Made by a program: the position numbers and the translations under genes
The notes under the pieces: generated by a model
What the model saw: only the letters and a program-made list of their open reading frames with translations
What the model was told of the DNA's origin: nothing
The model's database searches: none
From: Lachnospiraceae bacterium UBA1755
GTDB taxonomy: Bacteria > Bacillota > Clostridia > Lachnospirales > Lachnospiraceae
Direction of reading: 5' to 3'
DNA length: 35,647 nucleotides
Assembly: GCA_002314805.1 (NCBI GenBank)
Contig: DCHJ01000008.1
Span: 1-35,647, forward strand
Part shown: positions 22,392 through 30,030 of the stretch, piece by piece
Position numbering within the stretch: the stretch's first letter is position 1
Layout: every line of letters begins with the position of its first letter

Positions 22392-23305
22392 TGGGAAGAA
22401 TATTTATTTCCGTTGACGGCGGTGGTACCAAGACCGAATTCTGTGTGTATTCCGAGGCCGATGATAAGTACGAGACCTTCATCTATCAGGGCTCCAATTA
22501 TAAAAACCTGGACGAGCGCGAGGACAAGCTGGATCTCTGCCAGCAGTTCAGCGACCTTATGATTAAGACGGGAATGTCTCCTTCGGATATCACGGGTATA
22601 GTATTCGGCATATCAGGCATAGATTCTGAAAAGGATCTTCAGTATTACCGTGCTCTTGTTGATAAGACAGGACTTGACAGGGACAGAGTCATACTGTGCA
22701 ATGACTGCTTCTATACTCTGAGAGGTCTGGTGGAGGGTGACGGCATAGCAATAGTAGCAGGTACCGGAGGCATCGCTTACGGCATATGCGACGGCGTGGA
22801 ATACCGCACCGCAGGATGGGGCATGCCCTATTCGGATATGGGATGCGGCACCTGGATCGGCGGAGAGCTGGCCAGGGAAGCTATCATGAGACTTGACGAG
22901 GAAGCCGGAGCGGATGATCCGGTCATCAGGGTGGTGAGCAGATATCGCAAAGAGGGTGAGGAACTCCAGTGGACCCTGAACGCAATGGATGTGCCTACCG
23001 TGGCCTCTCTTGCCAGAGCAGCCCTTGAGCTTGCAGAACAGGGGGAGCCTGCCTGCAGGGAGATAGTCACAGAGTCTGCTTTTTATTACGCAGGATATAT
23101 CGCAGCTATCCTGAAAAAGATGCGTTTTTCCGGCAGCGTGATGAAGATAGTATATGCCGGAGGAATCACAAAGAATGCCTATTGGCGCAGTGTGTTTGAG
23201 CCTGCAGCACAGAGAAGGGCCGGGCGGGTGAGACTTGAATTTATACTGCCGGCAGAGACGGCAGCCAGAAACGGCATTAATTACATAATGCGGGAAAAGG
23301 GCTGA
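22388..23305 (+). CDS. BadF/BadG-type ATPase, N-acetylglucosamine-kinase-like
   Basis: The 305-aa ASKHA-fold protein has the phosphate-1 motif ISVDGGGTKTEFCVYS, a conserved NDC (LCNDCFYTLRGL), the phosphate-2/adenosine motifs AGTGGIAYG and YAGGITKNAYW. This family covers N-acetylglucosamine/N-acetylmuramate kinases and activators of dehydratases. The absence of the Fe-S-ligating cysteines and dehydratase genes favours the sugar-kinase side, as inference. ATG 22388 overlaps the regulator stop. The second ATG at 22391 has better spacing from GGGAGG (22381-22386) and may be the real start. Confidence 0.8.
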   Translation: MMGRIFISVDGGGTKTEFCVYSEADDKYETFIYQGSNYKNLDEREDKLDLCQQFSDLMIKTGMSPSDITGIVFGISGIDSEKDLQYYRALVDKTGLDRDRVILCNDCFYTLRGLVEGDGIAIVAGTGGIAYGICDGVEYRTAGWGMPYSDMGCGTWIGGELAREAIMRLDEEAGADDPVIRVVSRYRKEGEELQWTLNAMDVPTVASLARAALELAEQGEPACREIVTESAFYYAGYIAAILKKMRFSGSVMKIVYAGGITKNAYWRSVFEPAAQRRAGRVRLEFILPAETAARNGINYIMREKG

Positions 23306-23483
23306 TGCGCATGCCGCGCAGCACCGCAGTGAAAAGACCTGTATGACCGGAAAACCGGCATGAGAAGCTGTGCATTTACGATTTGCTTAAGATAAAACCG
23401 TATCAGTAGCACATCATGTGTGATTGTGATATGATTCTAACTGTATCAGTATCTTGTGGGAGGGGACCTGAAAGAGGGCAGAT
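23306..23483 (+). other. kinase-membrane gene spacer with short repeats and a weak promoter candidate
   Basis: The spacer holds GTATCAGTA twice (23400-23408, 23443-23451), the palindrome CACAT-C-ATGTG (23410-23420), and TATGAT (23430-23435) as a possible -10 without a good -35. No terminator is visible after the kinase gene. Confidence 0.3.
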
Positions 23484-23864
23484 ATGGTTAATAAGGAAAA
23501 GACCAGAATAATGATAGATCTTGCCAGATATGACAGGCAGTACGGAAAGCGGAATTATATCATCAATTCCTATTTCATGATCGACTATGTGGGCAGATTC
23601 ATGGTTGGTTCCTTCGTATCCTTCTCGCTGTGCTATGTTATAGTGATGACAATATCTGTCATGTGCCGCTTTGGCGAGATCATGAACGAGACGGACATCA
23701 CTGCCATAATAAAAATGTTCAAGCCCTATGGAGTATATTATCTTGCGGGACTGGTGATATACGAAGTTATAGTTGCCCTGGTATATGCGTTCAGGTATTC
23801 AAAAGGAAAGAGACAGATAAGGGTCAGTACAGCCAAGCTCAAGAGGCTTCAGAAATTACAGTAA
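23484..23864 (+). CDS. small membrane protein of unknown function
   Basis: The 126-aa protein has a charged N-terminus, two membrane segments (about residues 35-60, FMVGSFVSFSLCYVIVMTISV, and ~84-105, YYLAGLVIYEVIVALVYAF) and a basic C-terminal tail (KGKRQIRVSTAKLKRL). No family recognised. AGAGGG lies ~7 nt before ATG 23484. The stop overlaps the next start (TAATG), and that gene lies 14 nt before cdaA. A role with the c-di-AMP/cell-envelope genes is therefore likely by context only. Confidence 0.75.
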   Translation: MVNKEKTRIMIDLARYDRQYGKRNYIINSYFMIDYVGRFMVGSFVSFSLCYVIVMTISVMCRFGEIMNETDITAIIKMFKPYGVYYLAGLVIYEVIVALVYAFRYSKGKRQIRVSTAKLKRLQKLQ

Positions 23865-24775
23865 TGCAGACTATGATAGCAGTCAAAGATTGGATAAAGG
23901 GTTTTTACGGCAAGTACGATATGATTATCGAAATTGTCGTAAAGTTTGCTGTTGCGTTTGCAGCCCTTAAGCTTATGGATACACGGCTTGGATTCTGGGA
24001 TCTTTTTGAGAATCCGTTCGTCATCATCCTTGTCTCACTTTTCTGCTCCATTTTGCCATGGGGCCTTGAGACCACAGTGCTGGCATTCTGCATGCTTGCC
24101 AGTGTATATAAGCAGTCCATGGAGATAGCTCTGCTTCTCGGGGCATTCCTTCTTATCATAGCTCTTTTGTATTACAGCTTCCATCCGGGAGATCCTGTGG
24201 TGCTGGTGCTCACTCCGGTGCTGCTGGCACTGAAGCTGCCATGCATCCTGCCGCTGATAGTGGGGCTTACCGGTTCATTTGTTTCTGTGATACCGATGGC
24301 ATGCGGTATAATCATCTATTATCTGCTGGGATATATCAAGACGGCTCCGGAGATCATAGCTCTGGATGATATGAGTATTGCGGACATACCGGCCAAATTC
24401 AAAAATGTCATTGAAGGCATAGTGGAGAATAAGGAGATGTGGGCCGTCATAGCGATCATTGTGGCAGTTCTTCTCATCGTATATCTTATCCATCTGCTCC
24501 CCTTTGCGTATTCGTGGTATGCTGCGACAGGAGTCGGGACACTTATCATGGCAGTATCAGGCATACTGCTGGATACTCCGATTTCAGTCATAGGAGCTGT
24601 GCTGGCACTTATCATCTCTGCAGTATATGTATTCTTCAGATACGATGTGGATTATAAGAGGACAGACCGTCTCAGGTTTGAGGATGACGATTACTATTAC
24701 TATGTCACAGCGATCCCCAGGATCTCAGTGAAAAAATTCGGCGGAAAGAATAAGAAGAAAGACGAAGATTATTAA
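23864..24775 (+). CDS. polytopic membrane protein of unknown function
   Basis: The 303-aa protein has about eight or nine hydrophobic helices. These include two long runs around residues 86-155 and three around 190-260. A cytoplasmic-looking tail follows with DDDYYYYVTAIP and a basic end, KKFGGKNKKKDEDY. The frame is open further upstream, but ATG 23864 is the right start because it overlaps the previous stop (TAATG) and earlier codons give unlikely sequence. No transporter motif is recognisable. It is translationally coupled to the small membrane protein before it and precedes cdaA by 14 nt. Confidence 0.8.
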   Translation: MQTMIAVKDWIKGFYGKYDMIIEIVVKFAVAFAALKLMDTRLGFWDLFENPFVIILVSLFCSILPWGLETTVLAFCMLASVYKQSMEIALLLGAFLLIIALLYYSFHPGDPVVLVLTPVLLALKLPCILPLIVGLTGSFVSVIPMACGIIIYYLLGYIKTAPEIIALDDMSIADIPAKFKNVIEGIVENKEMWAVIAIIVAVLLIVYLIHLLPFAYSWYAATGVGTLIMAVSGILLDTPISVIGAVLALIISAVYVFFRYDVDYKRTDRLRFEDDDYYYYVTAIPRISVKKFGGKNKKKDEDY

Positions 24776-24789
24776 AGGAAGGAGGGCAT

Positions 24790-25644
24790 ATGGATAAAGC
24801 AATAGAATATATGAATTCCTGTGTCTCTCTTTTTCCCAGGCTTTCAGTGGGAGACATAATCGAGATCGCGATCATCGCAGTCATGCTTTATCTGATCCTT
24901 GTGTGGTTCAAGAATACGCGTGCATGGAACCTGCTTAAGGGGCTTGCGATCATCTTCGTGTTTATCATCTTCTGCGCTGTGCTTCAGCTGGACACTATTC
25001 TGTGGATATTCGGAAAGGTCGCTGCGGCGGCAGCTCTCGCTATCATCGTGATCTTTCAGCCGGAGCTGAGAAAGGCCCTGGAACAGCTGGGAAGCCAGAG
25101 CTTTCTGTCCAGGCTGGTGGTCAGTCCGGACCAGACACAGTCAGGCTTTTCGGCCAAGACCGCCAATGAGATCGTCAAGGCAGCCTTTGAGCTTGGCAAG
25201 GTCAGGACAGGCGCACTTATAGTCATAGAAGGTGCGGATTCGCTCAATGAGATAGAGCGTACGGGTATAAAGATCAACGGTCTGGTATCCAGCCAGCTTC
25301 TTATCAATATCTTTGAAAAAAACACGCCTCTCCATGACGGAGCGGTAGTGGTACGCGGCAGCCTTATCACAGCCGCAACATGCTATCTTCCGCTGTCTGA
25401 TAACATGAAGATAAGCAAGGTATATGGTACGCGGCACAGAGCCGCATTGGGAGTAAGCGAGGTCACTGACTCGATCACGGTCGTAGTATCCGAGGAGACA
25501 GGAGCAGTGTCCATTGCCGAAAACGGTGCACTCACCATAATACCGGATCAGGACCGTCTGAGAGAAGAGCTTAACAAATTTGTAGGCTCTGACGAAAAGA
25601 AAAGAGGATTCAGCTTTACAAGGAAGACTAAAAAGAAAGAATGA
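24790..25644 (+). CDS. cdaA: membrane diadenylate cyclase CdaA (DacA)
   Basis: Makes c-di-AMP from two ATP. The 284-aa protein has three N-terminal membrane helices (residues ~20-95) and a DAC catalytic domain with DGA at 183-185 (HDGAVVVRGSLI) and RHR at 215-217 (RHRAALGVSE), both intact. Length is typical. A strong GGAAGGAGG site precedes ATG 24790. The stop overlaps cdaR by 4 nt (ATGA). c-di-AMP in Firmicutes controls potassium/osmolyte uptake and wall homeostasis. Confidence 0.96.
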   Translation: MDKAIEYMNSCVSLFPRLSVGDIIEIAIIAVMLYLILVWFKNTRAWNLLKGLAIIFVFIIFCAVLQLDTILWIFGKVAAAAALAIIVIFQPELRKALEQLGSQSFLSRLVVSPDQTQSGFSAKTANEIVKAAFELGKVRTGALIVIEGADSLNEIERTGIKINGLVSSQLLINIFEKNTPLHDGAVVVRGSLITAATCYLPLSDNMKISKVYGTRHRAALGVSEVTDSITVVVSEETGAVSIAENGALTIIPDQDRLREELNKFVGSDEKKRGFSFTRKTKKKE

Positions 25645-27131
25645 AGGAACTTCTGACAAAAAATATAGGACTTAAGATAGTTTCGATAATAGCAGCCGTC
25701 ATCATATGGGCTGTGGTAGTCAATGTCTCAAATCCTGAGATAAAGGCAAGTAAGGCGGTACAGGTTGACGTATTGAATGATGCAGTCATCCTCAATGCCG
25801 GCAAGACCTATGAATTTATAAGCAGCCGGTCTGTCACCGTCAATTACAGTGTAAGGACAAGGGATGCATATAAGATATCCGCTTCCGATTTCAGAGCCTA
25901 TGTGGATATGAACGATCTCTACGAGGTGACCGGCTCTGTACCTATCGTAGTAGAAGTTGTCAACAATAAGGATCTCATTCTTGATGCGTCACCCAAGCCT
26001 AGTGTACTGCGTGTCAAGGTCGAGGATGTGATCAAGCTTACAAAGAATATCGAGTATGAGCTTGAAGGCGAGCCGCAGGACGGCTACACAGTGGGCAGCG
26101 TGGATGTCAATCCGTCATCAGTTACTGTCAGCGGTCCCGCATCTCTGGTAGGGCAGATAAAAGCCGTCAAGATCGTTATTGATGTGACAGGAATCAACGG
26201 GGATATCACCGGAGTGACAGAGCCGTTGTTTGTAGACTCCATAGGAAGGACTCTTGACATTGCAGAGGACGGCTTACAAACCAATCACAGCACGGTCAGC
26301 TACAGGGTAAATACCCTGATCGGTAAGACAGTTCCTGTACAGTACAACGTCAGTGGCAAGACCGCAGACGGGTACAGCTTTGCGGGAGTTACAGCAGATA
26401 TCAACCAGGTTGCGATCAGAGGTTCCAAGGCGGCTCTTGCGGAGATCAACAGTATTGTTGTTCCGGCATCGGAGCTCAACCTGAAAGGTACCAATTCCAA
26501 TAAGACAGTCGAGATCGATCTTTCCGCATATGTACCGGATGGTCTTGAGATCGTGGGTAACAGTGTTGCAAAAGTCACTCTGCTGGTGGAAGGACAGGAG
26601 GTCAAGCATTATACCATCAGTTCACTGCAGATCGCAGTTGCGGGAGGCTATACCGGATGCCAGTATGAAGTGGAACCTGCGTCAATCGATGTCGCGCTGG
26701 CGGGACTGAGGTCGGATCTTGAGACTCTGGACCCTCACACTATCCTGGGAAGTATAAATGTTTCGGATATTGTTGAAGAAGGCACATATTCGAGAGAAGT
26801 ACAGTTTACACTGCCGGCAGGATATGCGCTTAAGGGGTATTCACCGGTTACGGTTAAGATGACAGGCACACCTCCGGAAGAGGAACTGGATTTCTATAAC
26901 CGTACACTTCCTGAGACTGATGAGGACGAAATGACGGCCGGGACTCATCACGGAGGTCCCGGGGTAGCTGGCAAGAGCGGTGAAGACGATGAAACCGGTG
27001 AGGACTCTGAAAGTGAAGGTCAGGCAGCTGAGACAGAAAGTAATGCTGAGGCCGCAGAGGAAGCAACGGAAACAGAGACAGAAAAAACGACAGAAAAAGT
27101 ATCAGAAAAAGCGACGGAGAGTATCAATTGA
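25641..27131 (+). CDS. cdaR: CdaA regulator CdaR (YbbR-domain protein)
   Basis: The 496-aa protein has one N-terminal membrane anchor (IGLKIVSIIAAVIIWAVVV, about residues 7-27). Several YbbR-type beta domains follow (about 45-405), with repeated patterns such as GYTVGSVDVNPSSVTVSGP and GYSFAGVTADINQVAIRG. YbbR/CdaR proteins bind CdaA and modulate cyclase activity from outside the membrane. The last ~70 residues are a Glu/Thr/Ser-rich low-complexity tail with ETEKTTEKVSEKATES repeats. glmM, the usual downstream gene in Bacilli, is not here; a Wzy-like gene overlaps the stop by 4 nt instead. Confidence 0.92.
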   Translation: MKELLTKNIGLKIVSIIAAVIIWAVVVNVSNPEIKASKAVQVDVLNDAVILNAGKTYEFISSRSVTVNYSVRTRDAYKISASDFRAYVDMNDLYEVTGSVPIVVEVVNNKDLILDASPKPSVLRVKVEDVIKLTKNIEYELEGEPQDGYTVGSVDVNPSSVTVSGPASLVGQIKAVKIVIDVTGINGDITGVTEPLFVDSIGRTLDIAEDGLQTNHSTVSYRVNTLIGKTVPVQYNVSGKTADGYSFAGVTADINQVAIRGSKAALAEINSIVVPASELNLKGTNSNKTVEIDLSAYVPDGLEIVGNSVAKVTLLVEGQEVKHYTISSLQIAVAGGYTGCQYEVEPASIDVALAGLRSDLETLDPHTILGSINVSDIVEEGTYSREVQFTLPAGYALKGYSPVTVKMTGTPPEEELDFYNRTLPETDEDEMTAGTHHGGPGVAGKSGEDDETGEDSESEGQAAETESNAEAAEEATETETEKTTEKVSEKATESIN

Positions 27132-28429
27132 TCATCGCATACATAATCGCATACATAATCGCATATGCTGCAGCATATATTGCATCAAAAGCCGGACAAG
27201 ATATTCTGTCCGGCATAATTCTTATTCTGGTGGCTGCAGCGTTTTACGTAAAGGATTATCTGCGTACAAGGAATTATATCGATCTGAGAGGTCTTTTCAG
27301 TCTGAGCTTTCTCGGAGGTCAGGGAGTCGCATGCCTTAAGCTCAGCTATATACAGCAGCCGTGGGAGAATATGACCTGGCTTTGCTTCTTCCTTGGCTTC
27401 ATCATGTTCCGGCTGATTTTTGAGCTTCTTCATAACCATGAAGACAGGATAATAGAAAAGACGATAAAGCAGACTCCGAAGGACAGAGGAGTGCGTGGCA
27501 GCCGGCTGTTTATCTGTATTGCAGTGCTTACGGCGGTATCTCTGGCATGCTTTGTACTGGAGGCTGCAGTGCTTGGCTACATCCCCCTTTTTGTTAAGGG
27601 AGTACCTCATGCATATTCATATTTCCATATCTCAGGAGTACACTACTTTACGGTATCATGTGTGCTTGTGCCGTCAATGTCGGTGGTATGGTTCCTGAAT
27701 TCAGAAAGGGAAAATACGGGAAGAGAGAAGGCAAAGCCTGCCGCCCTTGCAGTCTGTACACTTATTTCACTGGCCATCCCGGTGCTGTGCGTATCCCGGT
27801 TCCAGATCATATTTGCAATTGTGATGGCAGTATTTACATATATTACTATTGGCAGACCGATACCCGTAAAATGGGTGATCGTGATCCTGCTGGCTGCTGC
27901 GGGAGCCTTTGCATTCCTTTCTGTCGCAAGGAGCCATGATGCCGGATATCTCAATTCGATCTTTGAGATGAAGCATGAGCTGCCTGTGGATATAAGCAGA
28001 GTATATATTTACATAGCAAATAACTATGACAACTTTGACTGTATGGTAAAGGAACTGCCGGAGCACACCATGGGACTTAAGCTGTTATTCCCGGCCTTCG
28101 CACTTTCGGGTCTTAAGTTCAGATTCCCGCAGCTTGTGGATATTCCGCTGTTTACGACCAAGCCGGAGCTTACAACACTTACGGTCATTTATGATTTCTA
28201 TTATGATTTCGGAGCTGCGGGAGTATTCCTCGGTTCAGGTATCCTGGGAGCTCTGGCATATGCAGTGGAATACCTGACGCACAAAAGAAAGGATCCGCTG
28301 CTTGCCCTTTTCTACAGTCAGTTTGCTATTTACATGGCATTGGCGTTCTTTACTACATGGTTTTCCAATCCGACAGTATGGTTTTACTTTGCAGTCACAG
28401 CCATCGTGTATTTTGTTGCAAGGGAATGA
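27128..28429 (+). CDS. polytopic membrane protein, O-antigen/oligosaccharide polymerase (Wzy)-like
   Basis: The 433-aa protein has about ten hydrophobic helices. A large hydrophilic loop after the middle (residues ~275-365, with RSHDAGYLNSIFEMKHELP and LFTTKPELTTLTVIYDFYYDFG) is typical of Wzy/oligosaccharide repeat unit polymerases. The DFYYDFGAAGVFLGSGILG stretch near the end resembles the family. The assignment rests on topology and general pattern, so it is moderate. The start is TTG 27128, overlapping the cdaR stop. The first codons contain a 12-bp repeat encoding IAYI twice or more. The 3' end lies in the first unit of a tandem repeat. Confidence 0.65.
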   Translation: MIIAYIIAYIIAYAAAYIASKAGQDILSGIILILVAAAFYVKDYLRTRNYIDLRGLFSLSFLGGQGVACLKLSYIQQPWENMTWLCFFLGFIMFRLIFELLHNHEDRIIEKTIKQTPKDRGVRGSRLFICIAVLTAVSLACFVLEAAVLGYIPLFVKGVPHAYSYFHISGVHYFTVSCVLVPSMSVVWFLNSERENTGREKAKPAALAVCTLISLAIPVLCVSRFQIIFAIVMAVFTYITIGRPIPVKWVIVILLAAAGAFAFLSVARSHDAGYLNSIFEMKHELPVDISRVYIYIANNYDNFDCMVKELPEHTMGLKLLFPAFALSGLKFRFPQLVDIPLFTTKPELTTLTVIYDFYYDFGAAGVFLGSGILGALAYAVEYLTHKRKDPLLALFYSQFAIYMALAFFTTWFSNPTVWFYFAVTAIVYFVARE

Positions 28430-28574
28430 TGCTTTTGCCGTAACGGAACGATGCATTTGCTGTAATGAAATGATGTTTTTGTTTCAAGCGGATAATGCTT
28501 TTGCTGCAATGGAATGATGCATTTGCTGCAGGAGAATGATGTTTTTTCGTAAGGAAATGATGATCCTGCTGCAG
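28423..28574 (+). repeat. seven imperfect ~22-bp tandem repeats with a three-unit higher-order period
   Basis: Units are 28423-28444, 28445-28466, 28467-28489, 28490-28510, 28511-28531, 28532-28552 and 28553-28574. The consensus is roughly GGAATGATGCTTTTGCTGYA. The variable core cycles as GCTTTTGC, GCATTTGC, GTTTTTG, then again GCTTTTGC, GCATTTGC, GTTTTTT. So units 4-6 look like a copy of units 1-3, and unit 7 diverges. Unit 1 includes the stop codon of the Wzy-like gene. Units vary between 21 and 23 bp, so the array is not maintained as coding sequence. Confidence 0.85.
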
Positions 28575-28586
28575 TTCTCAAAAACA

Positions 28587-28637
28587 GTCAACGCCCGAAA
28601 CCGGTTAACTTTCGAAACCGGTTAACTCCCGCCGGCA
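28587..28637 (+). repeat. three 17-bp direct repeats upstream of a promoter (operator-like)
   Basis: Units 28587-28603, 28604-28620 and 28621-28637 share GTYAAC at the start. The first two end in CGAAACCG, so CGAAACCGGTTAACT occurs perfectly twice (28596-28610 and 28613-28627). AACCGGTT and GTTAAC are themselves palindromic. The array ends just upstream of an extended -10, in the position of activator or repressor sites. Confidence 0.7.
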
Positions 28638-28643
28638 GGCGGA

Positions 28644-28654
28644 TATGCTACAAT
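28644..28654 (+). promoter_or_regulatory. extended -10 promoter of the Cys-rich gene
   Basis: TATGCTACAAT contains TACAAT (28649-28654) with an upstream TG. No good -35 lies 17 nt upstream (CTCCCG), and the 17-bp repeats occupy that region. This suggests a regulated promoter. The same TATGCTA core occurs in the rimP and ung promoters. Confidence 0.5.
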
Positions 28655-28702
28655 GAACCCGGAGTAACAGCATATCTGATAAGGGCTTATGGGGGGTGCC
28701 GA

Positions 28703-29872
28703 GTGAGAGTGAATATCAGCGGATATGAAGCTGTAGAGGACGGACTGAATGCCGGAGGGATAGACCGGTTTATATGCAATATCGTAAGAGAACCTTTGTG
28801 CAATGCCGAGGAGGTAATAAGCAAGGGCTCTTTTTTTGCATCCTCGCATCTGAAGACAGCAGGTATGATCTATGAAAAAGATGCGGGTGCCATCAGGTAT
28901 GCCATACAGAAAAGAGACAGCCAGAATGCCGCCTTTGAGATAATCATCCTTGGCAGGGATCTGAGCCGGGAGCTGCTGCATACACTGAAGATCTTTTCGG
29001 TCCCGCTTTTTGCGGCGGAGGATGTCAGAGATATAAGAAGAATGACTGAGGACGGCCTGATGTATTCAGGGCTCAGGAGGACACCTGTCGCGGTTTTTAT
29101 CCCGTTAAGGCTCCTGCGCAGCCGGCAGGCAGTATGTACGGACGGAAAATACTGCTGTGATGACCTGTGGAGGATCGGAGTGAAGGAACGGTCGGATAAG
29201 ACAGCTCTGCTGGAAAGAAAGTACAACCGGTCTGCTGAGATATGCCGCAGTGATAAGGACTGCAGGCAGTGCCTTGTGATAGGAATATCGGGCTGCGCGG
29301 GGATAATAAATGAGATGGTCGGGAACGCAAAGGGAGTGACTGTATGCAAGCTTGATATGTTCGGCGCTATGACAGCAGAAGCAGTAAATAAAAGCTATGA
29401 CAGGGTGATCATCATAGGGCACGGCAGCGGATATGTCGAAGAGATGCTGAGAGAGAAGCGGCTGCTTAATGGAATGTGCATGTCGGTAGAGCTAAGCGGC
29501 AGCAGACTTCATGAGATAACCGAGATATACTCCGGTCTGCGTGAATTCCTTCCCCTGAGAAGATCAGAGGCTATGGGGACCGACGGTGTATACGGCTATA
29601 TGACGGTGGCGGCAAGCCGCTCGCAGTATACTCTCACCAATCAGATGTGCCCGGACTGTCCATGCCGCGAGGTCATCCGAGGGATATCTGAGGAAGCTGC
29701 AGATACTAATGTATATGAGGACATCTATTGTGAGAGACGCGGGACAATAGTCAGGTCGGGGATGACCAATGTCTCCAGCGCATATACCGGCAATATTATC
29801 GTGACCAACAGGAAGAATACCCATTATACAGGGCTAAACGTAAGATTTGTTGAACTGAAATGCGCACGGTGA
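28703..29872 (+). CDS. Cys-rich protein of unknown function
   Basis: The 389-aa soluble protein starts at GTG 28703, with a G-rich ribosome binding site (GGGGGG, 28691-28696). I do not recognise the family. Visible features are a hydrophobic-strand/Gly segment (VIGISGCAGIINEMVG, ~residue 191 on), a second one (YDRVIIIGHGSGYVEEML, ~233 on) suggesting a Rossmann-like alpha/beta domain, and many cysteines. The cysteines include CTDGKYCCDD, CRSDKDCRQC and CPDCPC, which could bind a metal or Fe-S cluster. The C-terminal ~60 residues look beta-rich. No signal peptide or membrane segment. It is preceded by two kinds of repeat and its own promoter. Enzyme or regulator cannot be decided. Confidence 0.7.
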   Translation: MRVNISGYEAVEDGLNAGGIDRFICNIVREPLCNAEEVISKGSFFASSHLKTAGMIYEKDAGAIRYAIQKRDSQNAAFEIIILGRDLSRELLHTLKIFSVPLFAAEDVRDIRRMTEDGLMYSGLRRTPVAVFIPLRLLRSRQAVCTDGKYCCDDLWRIGVKERSDKTALLERKYNRSAEICRSDKDCRQCLVIGISGCAGIINEMVGNAKGVTVCKLDMFGAMTAEAVNKSYDRVIIIGHGSGYVEEMLREKRLLNGMCMSVELSGSRLHEITEIYSGLREFLPLRRSEAMGTDGVYGYMTVAASRSQYTLTNQMCPDCPCREVIRGISEEAADTNVYEDIYCERRGTIVRSGMTNVSSAYTGNIIVTNRKNTHYTGLNVRFVELKCAR

Positions 29873-29875
29873 GAG

Positions 29876-29900
29876 CCGGCCTATGAACTGAAACGGCCGG
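29876..29900 (+). other. CCGGCC/GGCCGG inverted repeat after the Cys-rich gene
   Basis: CCGGCC (29876-29881) and GGCCGG (29895-29900) flank a 13-nt loop directly after the stop. No T-run follows, so this is at best a weak terminator or a stabilising hairpin. TGAACTGAAA occurs twice around it (29851-29860, 29885-29894). Confidence 0.35.
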
Positions 29901-29976
29901 ACAAGAGAGCAAAATGAGTACCCGCAGACTCGGAAAACCGGCGGAATAATGCAGCGATATGATTCAGGAGCGCAGC

Positions 29977-30030
29977 ATGAACAATGTGAAACTGCAGTAC
30001 ATGACGAATGCTGCTGAAAAAAGCAGATAA
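29977..30030 (+). CDS. 17-codon upstream ORF holding the ribosome binding site of the next gene
   Basis: ATG 29977 follows AGGAG (29966-29970) at an ideal 6-nt spacing and encodes MNNVKLQYMTNAAEKSR, stopping at TAA 30028-30030. The downstream gene, in the +1 frame, has no ribosome binding site of its own at either possible ATG (30008 or 30038). The two frames overlap across an A6 run (30017-30022). The short ORF may be the true 5' end of that gene separated by an indel, a coupling ORF, or a slippage site. Confidence 0.45.
   Translation: MNNVKLQYMTNAAEKSR

Noticed and set aside
23630..23863. Earlier start for the 303-aa membrane protein
   Set aside because: The upstream extension is out-of-frame sequence of the preceding gene with unlikely composition (many His/Cys). 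ATG 23864 overlaps the previous stop and fits the operon.
28423..28574. CRISPR array
   Set aside because: The units are contiguous and similar along their whole length, with no unique spacers between conserved repeats, and there are no cas genes.
28384..28581. Minus-strand 65-codon frame with CIIPLQQKH-type repeats across the tandem array
   Set aside because: The repeat unit length varies (21-23 bp), so the frame is not maintained by selection, and no ribosome binding site was evident. Kept only as part of the repeat observation.
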